A stretch of 64,000 nt of DNA, from the NCBI GenBank assembly GCA_039566865.1, contig CM076944.1, positions 11,058,501 through 11,122,500 of the forward strand, given 5' to 3'. Within the stretch, counting starts at the first letter, position 1; every line of letters begins with the position of its first letter. Positions 33,504-45,119 of the stretch are shown in pieces. The translations under genes and the position numbers were made by a program. This stretch comes from Aurelia coerulea. Lineage: Eukaryota; Cnidaria; Scyphozoa; Semaeostomeae; Ulmaridae. The notes beneath the pieces were generated by a model. That model saw nothing but the letters and a program-made list of their open reading frames with translations, was not told the origin of the DNA and searched no databases.

Positions 33504-36500
33504 ATGTCAATGGTAGAAGCTGATACCCCTCCTTGTGGCATTTGCCACAAAAAGATACCTGCTCGTGGCAAGTCAATATTTTGTAATAACTGCACATTTT
33601 TTGGTCCTATAAGATGTAATAATATCTCTAATTCTGAGTATAAAGAGCTGCAAAAGGAGCCTGATGATGTGCTTTGGTTTTGTTTGAATTGTGCAGCAGA
33701 TATGTTTCCCTTTGGTTCATTGGACAATGAAGAAATATCTAACCTGAATGAATTAGACTTTCCGTCTTTTATAGAGTCAATTCCATCCTTTGAAATTACC
33801 AACTTGCCTAATTTAGGAGATTACGATATTGATGAACATTTACCTTCTAATGTCAACTCTAGTTATCATACTCCCCTGGACTTATCTACACTAAATACTT
33901 CAGTAAATGATCTTTCCTTATTTCATGCGAATGTCAGGAGTCTCTCACTTCATTTTGATGAACTTGTTTCAACTCTCTCAAACTTAAAAATAAACTTTGA
34001 TGTTATTGTTGTTTCTGTAACTTGGAAATCTTTTGAAAATCCTATTAAAACAAATGTGGAAATTCCTGGTTACAATTACTTTCCATCCCAGGTCACATAC
34101 ATAGAAGGTGTTGTGGCGCAGTGGTGTAATCCTCTGACTTTGCAGCCAGAATAGTCAGGTGGAGTGGGTTCGATACCCGGTAGGACCCCACCACTTGAGC
34201 GTCATGACAAGGGGTCGCGGACTCGATTAGGTCTGCTCTATTTCTGCGATCCCAGCGCTTGGCGCTGAAAAACGCAACTTCACCTTCACCTTCACCCAAA
34301 ATGGTGGTGTTGCAGTTTATGTGAAATCAGGACTTACTCCGATTCCTAGACCAGATTTAGGCACAGACAGTACTGATTTTGAGTCGGTCTGGGTTGAAGT
34401 TGAAAATAAAAATGGTAAAAACTATCTGTTCTGTTGTGTTTATCGTCATCCAGATTCAACTTTTGACACCTTTAGTGAATATCTGCAAGAAACTCTGTCC
34501 AACCCTGCCGTATTTAATAAGCATGTTTTTATCCTTGGAGATTTCAACATCAACCTTCTGAATTATAACTCTAGCACACCTATCACAAATTACGTTAATT
34601 TCCTTTTCTCAAAACAATTCCTATCATATATCATTCATCCATCTAGAGTATCTGCACATTCTTCTTCTCTTATTGACAATATTTTCCCAAACATCACAAA
34701 TAATGAAACCATAAGTGGCAATATTTTGACGCAAATAACAGGTCATTTCCCTCAATTTTTAATTGCCAAACGTGCTGGCATCACCTATAAGAATTTGTCA
34801 TATTTCCATAACATGATTTTTCTCACTTCAATGAAGAAAATCTCCTAAATGATTTTGCAAACCTTGACCTTTCATAATTAAATGACAATGCTTCAGATGT
34901 AAATGCAAAGTTCAATAGACTCCTATTCAGCCTTGATGAATTGGTCAAAACCCATGCTCCCTTGAGAAAACTTACAAAGAAAGACATAAAGTTCAGGAAC
35001 AAACCATGGATAAATGGCAAGATTCAAAAAATGATGCGCATCAAAGATGAGATACTTAAATGAATCATTTGAATCTGGAATATTCCCTGACAAGATGAAG
35101 TTGGCCAAAGTAATCCCACTTATTAAGAAAGGCTGTCCACTAACAGCATCAAATGATAGACCTATTTCTCTTCTCTCTGTTTTCAGCAAAATTACAGAAA
35201 AGATCATGTATAAACGTCTCTATAAATTCCTAGAAAAGCATGAAATCTTATATTCATTACAATTTGGTTTTTTCGGGCTAGCCATTCCATTAACCATGCA
35301 CTTGTTAGTCTAACAGAAGCAATCAAAAGTTCATTAGACAATAGAAAATATGGTTGTGGAATATTTATAAATTTGCAAAGGGCTTTCGACACATTGAATC
35401 ATGATATTCTTTCAATGAAACTAGAACATTATGGAATTAGAGGAACTGCTCAAGATTGGTTTAAATCGCATCATTCAAACAGGAAACAGTATGTTTCAAT
35501 AAACGGATCTAATTCCAGCTATCTCAATGTTACCTGTGGGGCTCCACAGGGTTCTGTTCTTGGTCCTCTCCTCTTCTTAATTTACATTAATGATCTACCT
35601 CTTGCATCTTGAAAACTAGCCTTTTAGTTATTTGCTGATGATACTAACATCTATTATGAAGCTGAAAGTCTTGCTCAATTGCAGAGTGTGGTTAACAAGG
35701 AATTGAAAAATGTGAAAATGTGGCTTGTTGTCAACAAGCTGTCACTCAATATTGATAAAACCAATTTTAAAATGTTTAAGTCTCCTTGACATTCTTCTCC
35801 TGAAACTGTCAGCATCAAAATTGGAAACCTTCCGGTAAAGCAGACTTGTTATGTCAAATTTCTTGGAGTTATTTTAGACGAAAACCTGTCATGGAAATAT
35901 CACCTAACTGTTTTGGTTCGGGGTCTCACCTACGAGACATATATCAATCCAGTATTCTTGTTGCAGAAAAGAGTTGTTAAAGCAATTTAATTTGCACATT
36001 TTACTTCACCTTCTACACCTATTTTTTCTGACTTAAAGATTTTAAAACTGCATGATCTCTTCCAATTGAAACTGCTTAGTTTTTTATATGATTGTGTGAA
36101 TAGGATATCTCCTTCTTGTTTTCATTCTTTCTTCGACTTGGTTGAATCCGTTCATCGATATGGTACACGATAAGTCACCAAAAATAATATTTTTCTAATC
36201 CAAAAAAATACCCTGCAATATGGTATTAGGTCAGTGCGCTATTGCGGAGCTAAATTGCTGGAATGAAATTGCTGTGGACATAAAGAAATCACCCTGTGCT
36301 AATATTTTTCGACGAAAACTCAAAGCCTTCCTCTTTCAAAACCATAACCAAAGTTGATTGTAAACTTGTTGATATAGAAAGTCACAATCTGCCCATAGTT
36401 TCTTTTATGCCAAAAATAATCAAATTTGTATGAGAAATTTTTGAAACAGGGGGTACTCTCTCCTCGATTAGTTTAACTACTGAGAGAGCTGCTCCTTTAA

Positions 36501-36655
36501 GTAATTCCCCATTAAATTTATTTTGTTCTTTGTTCGGTATTTGTATGTTAATTTTAGGTGCATTATTGTTATTATTGTAGTTTAGTTAATTCTTTGTATT
36601 AGTTTGTTGTGATAGATTGTATGTGGAAAATTTCAAATATGAAAACTGAAATGAA
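33504..36655 (+). pseudogene. CR1-like LINE: PHD-type finger, AP endonuclease, reverse transcriptase
   Basis: Domains in order: a PHD-like Cys cluster at residues 11-63 (Cys 11, 14, 27, 30, 38, 60, 63; the usual His is replaced); the start of the endonuclease (LSLFHANVRSL, then VVSVTWKSF); a SINE at 34106-34296; the rest of the endonuclease (NGGVAVYVKSG, YRHPDSTF, GDFNINLL); a deletion at about 35050; RT (KVIPLIKKG, NDRPISLLSV, GAPQGSVLGPLLFLIYINDL, then FADDTNIYYEAESL at 35631); and a C-terminal block with FLGVILDENLSWKYH. Frameshift near 35275, stops at 35610 and 35625 next to the catalytic FADD, and further stops after 35980. The 3' end is near 36655 (GAAATGAACTGATGATTT). The gene is dead but shows the whole plan of the family. 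Confidence 0.85.
34106..34296 (+). mobile_element. tRNA-derived SINE, copy 2, inside the LINE endonuclease
   Basis: A box TGGCGCAGTGG, B box GGTTCGATACC, the same body as copy 1, and a CTTCACCTTCACCTTCAC tail. It interrupts the endonuclease frame between FPSQ and NGGVAVYVK. No clear target duplication is seen. Differs from copy 1 at only a few positions over about 190 bp. Confidence 0.85.
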
Positions 36656-37054
36656 CTGATGATTTTAGGCACGCTATGAAGGTCTTTTCAAAGGCCTTTA
36701 TTGTGAAAATCCCTCATAATTGTAGAACACAGTGGCTGATCCCATTACAGGTAAAATTCTAGAATGAATGTGAACATGTCGATCATCAAATTATATATTT
36801 GTAAATGTCATCGTCTTAATATTGTCTATTTCAGCTTACTAATATATATATGTGTGTGCCAATATTTTGTGTAAATATGAAAATATATGTCCATTACAAA
36901 AAGCTTCCAATATGATTAGGGGTAGTAGTATATCTTCAAGAGATTTCACAGTTGATCTCAAACCGTTCGTACAAGTACCAACCTGTGATTGCACGTTTTA
37001 CTTGTATATGGTTATTTAAGGATTGATAAGGCTCCGTGAGTCCTTTGATTCAGG
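36656..37054. other. Intergenic, nothing recognised
   Basis: AT-rich sequence between the LINE 3' end and the mariner-like element. A short ATATATATGTGTGTG stretch at 36842. No gene. Confidence 0.3.
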
Positions 37055-37139
37055 TACCGGGTGCGCCAAAATAAACTATGCACGTTTGGCAGGCCACGAT
37101 AAATCCTACACTGGACCGATTTTGAAGACTTATGACTTA

Positions 37140-38342
37140 GGGTAGGGTGGGGTAATATGGGTTTACGGGGTAAAGTGGGTCTACTGAGCTTTTCGCTAGA
37201 AATATCCTTTCTCGTCGAATGGAAGAAAGGCTGGCTATTTTTCTTTTGATGTCTGCATAATAAACTGCCTTTTTACATAAAATATTCGTCTTAAATGTAT
37301 CTCCACTCGTTTTATGAAATAACTTTACTAAACGGCCTATTGTGCAAGAATTTCAAAGCCCAATAAAACTTTCTCCTGCCACTGTTGTTTACTTTTCTGG
37401 TCCATTTAATGACCATGAGGTGAGAGTTTGGTCTTTTACAAATGAAATAACCTTTAGTTCGAAGTCATTGACGCGATTGTCCTTTTCATTTTTATTTTTT
37501 TACCAGGTGGGATAATGTGGGCCTACTGAGAATTCAGCCATAATTCAAACTCAGCGAAGCCTTGAATTGCTTAAAATTTCGCACTACATTCATCTGGCCA
37601 CGTTGTTTTCTGTCTAAGATGCGAAAACGGGTTTCCTATTACCGCAGTTGCTGTCTTGTAACCACTAAATTGGAGTAAATATACTGCAAACATCTTTATT
37701 TGACTGTTATTATCAAATTCGATCACTGACTTGCAAGTCGCAACGATGGTGGATCACAGCATAATGAGCGTAATTTTATTTTCGTCGCGGGAACGGGATT
37801 GCTTGCGATAAAAGGCAAAGACTTTGATTTTCTTGATTAGATAATAGTTGGGAAATGCAAGTCCATTAAGTTTTTTAATCATTTAGCCTGTCATTTTCCG
37901 ATTTTGTACAAGTTGTGAAAATAGACCCACTTTTCCCGCGCTCCGAAAAAAGTGGGCCTATTTTAGTTGCCAAAAGAGAAATTTTTTTAAAATATTTAAC
38001 TGCCTTTGTCAGAGCTGAGATTTTTTTCCCAAGAAAGAAGAAGCACTAAATATCAATTAAAGTGAATGAACGGAGCTAAGAGGAGGTCATCTATAAATAG
38101 GGCATTGAAAACTCCTACGCATGTTATTGTTCCTCTTGCTAAACAATATCCATGATCGTCTCGAAATCATCAAATACAATAGGCTAATAATAGAATACCC
38201 AGACTCCTTCCGCGCGGGGCTTTTATCTCCGTTGATTCTCTTTAAACGAAACTTTTGAAATGTTTTGCATTTTAGTCTCGTTCTACCAGCTATCCATTTT
38301 GAGATTTTGCTCATTTTAGACCCACATTACCCCACCCTATCC
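37140..38342. mobile_element. MITE with GGGTAGGGTGGGGTAA ends
   Basis: Ends GGGTAGGGTGGGGTAATATG and, inverted, GGATAGGGTGGGGTAATGTG. TA on both sides (37138-37139, 38343-38344). 1203 bp, AT-rich inside, no transposase. GTGGGCCTA motifs recur inside (around 37180, 37518 and 37965). The uninterrupted site is in the right arm of the host element near 39250. Confidence 0.7.
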
Positions 38343-39297
38343 TAATCTTTAGCAGAAAGCCTGAATTAGATTCTAGGATTTTTTACAAATTTTCCCGTTT
38401 TCACCTTTTAGAGCCACAAGCGAGTTTCTTAAAATTTTCGTTTTCAAAAACACTGAAAAAGATCAAAAAACGTTGATCAAATTTTCTAAAGACTCAACAT
38501 GAATGGACAAAGAGAAAACGTTTTCAGCGTGATTTGGGATTTGTAAATTGATTATTGTAAACTTCTGCACGAGCATTATTTCAACGATTGGCCTGTTGCG
38601 AAATTCTGTAGTAGTTTCAATAAAGTGCCGCCCCAAAAGCCGTCACAAAATTAAAAATGTAATAAGACTCCATGCTTGCTGGCCCCATGACGCTTCCTCG
38701 CTTGTCTTTTTAACCCCCTTGACACAGGAACACTACTTGCATCAAAGCATAAATTCAATTACATTACAAAAGAAAAGACATTTCTTTATATCCTTGAAAA
38801 TATTATTACATTTCTCCCAAGATAGTACGAACTCTGTTACAGCAGCTTACAATAGACCTTTTAGCTATTCTGAAAAGAATCAGAATCGAACGATATTTTG
38901 CTGCATTTTGTAGAATTTTCGAATGTGCACAATAGTGATAGAAGCTCTAACGCCACTCGATCGAACCTCGCGAAGAAAAATGTATAAAAATAACGCTCGA
39001 TACAGGCCCTTTCGTAGAATAGCTAAAAGGTCTATTAGTCGATTTCTAAATCCCAAATCACCACGAAAACGTTTTCCCTTTGTCCATCCATGTAGATTCT
39101 TTAGAAAGCTTGATCGACGTTTTTTGATCGTTTTCAGTGTTTTCGAAAACGAAAATCATAAGAAACTCGCTTGTAGCTCTAAAAACTGAAAACAGAAAAA
39201 TTTGCAAAAAAATCCTAGAATCTAATTCAGGCTTTCTGCTAAAGATCAAATCTTAAATCTTCAAAATCGGTCCTGTCTACGATTTATCGTGGCCTGC

Positions 39298-41331
39298 CCC
39301 CGGGGGTGAAGCTACCCAAAACCGGAGACGGGGACTTGAGTAGGTCATCTAGGCAAGAGTACCCAAAACCGGGGAGAATATTTTGAAAAGACCACCAAAA
39401 ACTGGGGTAACTTTTATGATGAAATACCAAAAATTGTGGAATTCCTGTAATCCCGCACCTGCAACATATTTCACATGAAAAAACCTTTCTTCCTAATTCA
39501 AACAGATTCAAACTGTGTAGAAGCTCTACAAATGTGTTCTGTACAAAAAGTAATGTGCTGGAGCCAAACTATTATGGACCATTATGAGGGACCATTATGG
39601 AAACAAGGTTGCACTGATCTTTTAATGCTTATCCCTGCCATTTTCAATTGGGGTATTTTTAGGTTCAAGTTTTAACTTTTATATTTTATGGTACACTTGT
39701 AATTAAACTGATTATTTTTTCCTAAATTCATGTTACATCAAATTTTTAATTCATAACAAGGCCAAATTCTAAAAAACACATACATACATAGAACAAAACA
39801 GCAAATTCTTGGGTCAACAGGTATGTCCCAATCTATATACAATAATATAATTATGAGCAAATGCAGAGCTTAATCAGTGACAGTGGGCCACTTTGGTCAA
39901 CGCTATGCTGTATTCGTTTTTTCTATTTGCTTGATTAATGGTTACTTTAGTGCTTTAGTGCATATCTAAATGTCTAAATATCACAACAAACACAGCAACC
40001 TGCAAGATTATTCCATGTGTGTACAAAAACTGCACAAGAAATTGTCATCAGTAGTGTGCCTTTCATGAATAAGCTTGATGAGATGGAGAGGGATTCACCA
40101 TGCTTGCTGATCAAGATAATAACCATCTGTTATACTGTTTTGACAACAATTATTGAGCTCTCGCCTCTCTGTTTGCTTAATCAATAATGAGGCAAGATCT
40201 GGCAGCCAAAGAAATCTGAGGTTGAGGTAACGCCCAAGGCCTATAGGCTAGTAGAGGAGGCCTAATAATTTACATACTTCCCCTTTAATGTGAGTGTAAC
40301 AGCAAAAATCCTGTTGATTTATGGCATAATTTGAACTTATAATACAATAAAAGCGGAGACATACCCTCCCTGGTGTGTGGCAGTGCTATCTTTCGCCTTT
40401 TGTAATCTTGCCATCTCTCCAGTTTTCAAGTTTTCAAAATTTACAACAACATAACAACAACAACAACAAGTTTAGTTTCGCGCCCTTTAGGGCGAAAGCG
40501 AGGTCATTCGAAAATGACCGAGCAAAATTTTTCAGAATTTTTCACAGCTGATTGAGGCAATTGTCTGAAAGCAACGAAAGAAGGCTTTTACTGAAGATTT
40601 CATCTCATCTGATGTTATTTGATGGAGTAATCTTGAATATTTCAATGAACTTGAAAATAGTGTGGATTAATAATACTATCAACCTGAACCCACAGAGAAC
40701 CACAGTAGAGACTTGTTGGCTTGGCCTTTGGGGTATGTATGTGTCAAACACACATATCCCATCCAGCATTGATATGATTTCATGCCATGGTAGAACGACA
40801 ACGATGGATGGCGAAGCATCAGACAGAGCAGGCAGATAACAGTCACTAATTTATAGTAGAGTGCATATAATGTGGTGTATTAACAAGAGCAGAAATGCTC
40901 CAGGAGAAGTTACTAAAAAGCAAAGACTTTGTATCAAAGAGAACAGGGAGTATATGCTCCACTTCACCAGTAGTGTCAAACCATGTGATATTATGAACTT
41001 CAAAAGACTTCGAAAACTGCTTTATTAATAAAAACAAAAATGAATTGGCGTGAGTTGTCAAGCAATAAGCATCAGTAACTAATCAGACCTCTTATAGAGA
41101 TGAGCTTAAACTTTAATTTGCGTTCGACAAGTAAGGAGTGGTAGAATTCCTACCCAAAACTGAGGATGATAGGATGTTCCTGAAAAATAGGTGTTGGTAT
41201 GAATTTATAACCCAAAACCGGGGATTGTGAGAAATTTTTGACCCAAAACTGGGGACTGATCGGAATTTATGACCCAAAACCGGGGTCCACAAGTCCCCGT
41301 ACCCCGGTTTTGGGTAGCTTCACCCCCGGGG
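39298..41331. mobile_element. Element with 5-bp duplication and CCCAAAACCGGGG subterminal repeats
   Basis: Ends CCCCGGGGGTGAAGCTACCC and its complement, with CCTGC on both sides (39293-39297, 41332-41336). Removing one CCTGC and the element rebuilds the right TIR of the host mariner-like element. The motif ACCCAAAACCGG or a close variant recurs at 39314, 39360, 41153, 41210, 41240 and 41272, and inverted at 41301. Repeated subterminal motifs are usual transposase binding sites in hAT and CACTA elements. 2034 bp; an ACAACA microsatellite lies at 40440-40470. No transposase recognised. Confidence 0.75.
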
Positions 41332-41528
41332 CCTGCCAAAAGTGCATAGTTTATTTTGGCGCAGCCGGTATTTGGCAACCAATGATTACTCGCAAAGTAA
41401 AATTTACCTAAAATTGCAGGGCTCATAAAACCCAGAAAAATGGCTAAACTACTGTTGTTTTATATCTTAGCTTTAGATTAGAATTCGAAGCATTCCAATT
41501 CACAATGTTCGGTACTACGAATGCTTAA

Positions 41529-42582
41529 CCCTATTTTGGTGGGTGGGGGCACATTTGCCCCATCCCCTAGTAGATGTTTCTGAAAATCTGCAATGAGTAT
41601 GTTTGTGGCAAGGAAACTTTCAGACTTTTTGCAACTACTTATTGTGCTACCACTAGTAAAGTTTCATAGAAATATTTGGACAAATGAGGGCGAGGGAGAC
41701 AATTTTCTGGGACTGACTCTGGCAAAATCGCAAATTCTCAAATCAAAATTTCGTGAAAAAAGAAGCAAAATTGCAGTATTTAGCAAATTTCTTTTGCAGA
41801 CTAGTGTCATTCATATAATCTATCATAATTTTTATGTCTGGAAGGAAATTGTGCTCCAAATGTGATTTTATCGCAATTTTCCTGAATTTGGTCAATTTTG
41901 CCGCATTTCTTGACCACACAAAGGAAAATACTGACGTAAGTAATACTGGCTGCTAATTTCAGGTTAATTTCTATGTTTTTATAAAGCAATTGCCTAGGCC
42001 TATTAGCACAACAAATTTGGTTACCCTACCTATTATCAGTCAAGAGTAAGGTAGGGGGATTTTCCCCCATCCCCGACCAAAATAGGAGGTGTCATATAGC
42101 CCGACCACTATAGGCTTAAATGGATGAAATTTGTTTTAAGTTTCTAAGAACAATCAATGAATTTTCAAAACTAAGGAAGCAAGTCTTATTTTTTGCCAGG
42201 ATGATTATAGATCATGGATAACTCTCGGTGAAAGCTGTCAGGTGATGTATAATTTGATTCATGTTTTATGACATCAGCATTTTAAAGTAAATAATGCCAT
42301 CAAATTTTATGACGTCATATAAGTGATAAAAGATGTCTTAGATATATTTTAGTTGCAAGCATTTTAGAGTATCTGTATCGGTAATTAGGGGGACAGATGA
42401 AGCAATGACAAACGTGTGTAAATATATCATGTATAAGTGATATAAATAATGAGCACAAATGGATATCATATTGCTTATTCTTACTTTTGAACGATTTGCG
42501 ATTACAGATGACTTCAAAGGGGGGGGGGGGATTTTGTGTCCGCCGTTAACGCAAGGGTAAACAATTTCCGGCATTAATAAGG
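41529..42582. mobile_element. One or two TTAA-type elements in tandem
   Basis: The left end CCCTATTTTGGTGGG follows TTAA (41525-41528). At 42060-42115 an inverted end with two copies of the terminal motif precedes TTAA (42116-42119), so 41529-42115 can stand as one 587-bp element. The sequence goes on to a second right-hand end near 42500-42582, with a G10 run, before TTAA (42583-42586). That part carries TGACGTCA (42310). Likely a complete element next to the right half of a relative. A further left-end relative starts at 58801. Confidence 0.6.
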
Positions 42583-42637
42583 TTAAAAACCCCTTGGGGA
42601 GTAATTCTAGAAGGAAGAAGTATACAATAAGACTTGA

Positions 42638-43141
42638 AGGTGTTGTGGCGCAGTGGTGTAATCCTCTGACTTTGCAGCCAGAGCAGTCATTATTTATTAT
42701 TATTATAACATTCTTTAAAGTTGGTTATCAAAAATAGCTCTACTTCAAGAACTAATAAAGACTAACTATTTACAAAAACAAAATAAATTACAGTTCATGA
42801 TAAGAAACGAAAATACCCTAAAATACCCTATTTGCAAATTTTGCAACGGCAAGTCTCTCCAATCCATTTTTTTATACATGACTTGAAAGAACAGACGGAG
42901 GCGGCAAATTTTGTATCATTAGGCAGGGAATTCCATAATATGCTACCACTAAAAGATAAACTATCGTTGCCATAAGTAGTTGTTTTAGTTTGAGTCAGGC
43001 GGAGTGGGTTCGATACCCGGTAGGACTCCACCACTTGAGCGTCATGACAAGGGGTCACGGACTCAATTAGGTCTGCTCTATTTCTGCGATCCCAGCGCTT
43101 GGCGCTGAAAAACGCAACTTCACCTTTACCTTCACCTTCAC
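42638..43141 (+). mobile_element. tRNA-derived SINE, copy 3, split by a LINE
   Basis: The head (A box TGGCGCAGTGG) is at 42638-42689. The B box GGTTCGATACC, body and CTTCAC tail are at 42993-43141. AGTCA is repeated at the break (42685-42689, 42993-42997), as expected for a target duplication of the 303-bp insert. Without the insert the SINE matches copies 1 and 2. Confidence 0.85.
42690..42992 (-). mobile_element. 5'-truncated LINE inside the SINE
   Basis: On the minus strand the frame reads YGNDSLSFSGSILWNSLPN and FAASVCSFKSCIKKWI, the usual end of a CR1/RTE-type RT protein, then a stop. The 3' part has a hairpin of the AGTTAGT/ACCAACT kind (one mismatch) and ends in a TAA tandem tail at 42690-42706. 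A clean example of LINE into SINE. Confidence 0.8.
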
Positions 43142-43428
43142 AAAATTTGCAATAATATCGCTTGCAAGATTTCATATAAGAAGTAAGTTTTTTTCCATGT
43201 TTTGAGGTACATATACATGTGTAGGAGAAACCCTCAAGTGTATTCGGATTTCAACTTCTTGCAATTATGAAAGAAGAAGACTACATTGCCAAAAATATAG
43301 GGTAGTCTATATCATTTTGTTTCTGCATGATCGTTTCAACAGCAGGGGAGACCGGGGACAATTGTTACATTGATGAGATGATATTATGTTATTATTGACT
43401 CGTTTGGAATAACCCCAATTGACTAACC
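43142..43428. other. Intergenic, nothing recognised
   Basis: No gene or repeat pair identified. The stretch GGGGACAATTGTTACATTG at 43354 loosely resembles, in complement, the GTAATTGTAACAC region near 48133. Confidence 0.3.
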
Positions 43429-44218
43429 CAAAGGTATGAAGTGTCATCACCGCCAGAATTGCAATGTGATATTGAGAAGTTCAATTTGAAATCGAATTGT
43501 GTAAATGCAAATGCATTCATGCAATTAAGATACCTATAAAGAACTTGAATCGACAAACTAAAATCTATTTGCACATTTTAAAATGCATTCATTGGAAAAA
43601 GGTTCTAATTGAAATTGCAAATAGTAATTTTGAAAGCTAAACCAAATGGTAAAAGCCAAGTGATAAACAATATCCCAAACCGAAAGTGCACGACGAAATC
43701 TCAAACCAGAATTGCATTACGAAATCCTAAATCGAAAATATATCGAAAATCCTAAACCGAATATGTATTGTGAAATCGTCAACCGAGAAGCAAAACGAGA
43801 CTTTAATCGACAACACGAATTTCCTGAAGTCAATGAACCGCTAAGTGAACCGCCAAAATTGCATTTTGAAATAAAAACTTCATTCTAAGATCAAAATGAC
43901 AACATGATCATTTGATCAATGAACCGCTAAGTGAAATGCCAAAATGATATTGGAAACCAAATGCTGTATTGTTCTTTCAAAAGCACTTGATGAAAGAGTA
44001 GCCCGAACAAATAAGAACTCTATTCTCTAAACAGCCGGGTGTCTCTTAGATCAAAGAGGTCCAATAAAGAATAAGAATCAAAGAGACATAGAAATGTTCA
44101 ACATTTTCAACCATACAGTATACATTTTCAACTTACGTGTTAAGAGAGTTGGGCAATTTCCACGTGTAACAACGTTGCTGTCGAATAACCAGCGCTAAAT
44201 GTTTCTTTGTGAACTGAA

Positions 44219-44371
44219 ATGGCCGATAACGATAATCACGATTCTGATCGCGAGCGATTTGCTCAAGCCTCTCGTTATATACGCCAAGCTGTGGAAGAAA
44301 TTCTTCAACAATCTCGTGTGCCTCCTTCAAGTTCATCGGCAGCAGCGACAGCAAGAATTCTTAAAACGTAA
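44219..44371 (+). CDS. 50-codon open frame with possible splice donor, unrecognised
   Basis: Starts MADNDNHDSDRERFAQASRY and ends ATARILKT. The composition (acidic start, amphipathic middle, Ser/Ala run) looks more like protein than chance. The last codons are followed by AAAACGTAAAG, which contains a plausible GT donor, so it might be a first exon of an element gene or a captured host exon. It lies in the part of the left foldback arm with no counterpart in the right arm. No family recognised. Confidence 0.3.
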   Translation: MADNDNHDSDRERFAQASRYIRQAVEEILQQSRVPPSSSSAAATARILKT

Positions 44372-44715
44372 AGGGGGGCATCCAGTAAAAATCAGACCCT
44401 AGGACCCTAGGACCATTAAGTACCAATGTGTGATAGGATCCTTAACACCGGAGGGTCATCACCCTCAAGAGAGAACAGAATATCACAATTTCCTCTTATG
44501 ATACTACTATTTTCGCTGTTTTTATTACATCAGATGACGTCAAGAGTACAATTAGATAACTTTTTCTATACTGCTATCTGTCAATTTATTACATGATAAT
44601 AATAACGATTCCACATGGATGTTTTACTCCATCCAGTTACCAAACGAATGGTTTTCATCCAAACGACAAAAAAGTTCTATTTCTTCAGCCTTTCACAAGG
44701 GAACTGGGTCGAATT

Positions 44716-45119
44716 CACGGGGGGGGGGGGGGTGGGTTCTTCCATAGTAAAGGTACCTGGGGATGTGCCGCGAGCAAGGGCATACTTTTTCGGACCTCTA
44801 GTCTAGCCAAGGGTATCCTTTTTAGCAATTTTAGCCAGCAACGGTCTAGCCAAGGGTATCATTTTTGACAATATTGGTCTAGCAAACGGTCATGACATCA
44901 TATTTGGCACAAATTTGACAATATTGGTCGAGAAAATGGTCAAAATTGGTCTAGCCAAGGGTACCATTTTCGTAAAAATTGGTTCAGACAATGGTCAAAT
45001 TGGTCTAGCCAAGGGTACCATTTTCGTAAAAATTAGTCTAGCCAACGGTACCCTTTTGAAGATGCTCGCGGCAGACCCCTACCCAAAATTTGGCCAAGAA
45101 CCCCCCCCCCCCCCCCGTG
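44716..45119. mobile_element. hAT-like MITE with 8-bp duplication and internal minisatellite
   Basis: GTCGAATT is repeated exactly on both sides (44708-44715, 45120-45127). The ends are CACGGGGGGG...GTGGGTTCTT and its complement (C16 run then GTG). Inside, CTAGCCAAGGGTA occurs four times plus two variants (44811-45055), often followed by CCATTTTCGTAAAAATTGG. 404 bp, non-coding. Eight-bp duplications are typical of hAT elements, though the terminus CACGG is not the usual CAGNG. Confidence 0.8.

Larger units (their letters stand above)
37057..41368. mobile_element. Mariner-like foldback with two nested elements
   Basis: Ends CCGGGTGCGCCAAAATAAAC and its near-complement, with TA on both sides (37055-37056, 41369-41370). 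Left arm: 37057-37139 and 38343-38550. Right arm: 39040-39297 and 41332-41368. They pair when the nested elements at 37140-38342 and 39298-41331 are removed. Net length about 1.1 kb, no transposase. The centre holds a smaller inverted pair AATAGACCTTTTAGCTATTC (about 38852) and complement (about 39017), perhaps a third element. An 88-codon frame at 38923-39189 is not recognised. Confidence 0.75.

Noticed and set aside
33504..34154. Stand-alone PHD-finger host gene
   Set aside because: The frame runs into an AP endonuclease and RT and is the N-terminus of a LINE; its last 12 codons are SINE sequence.
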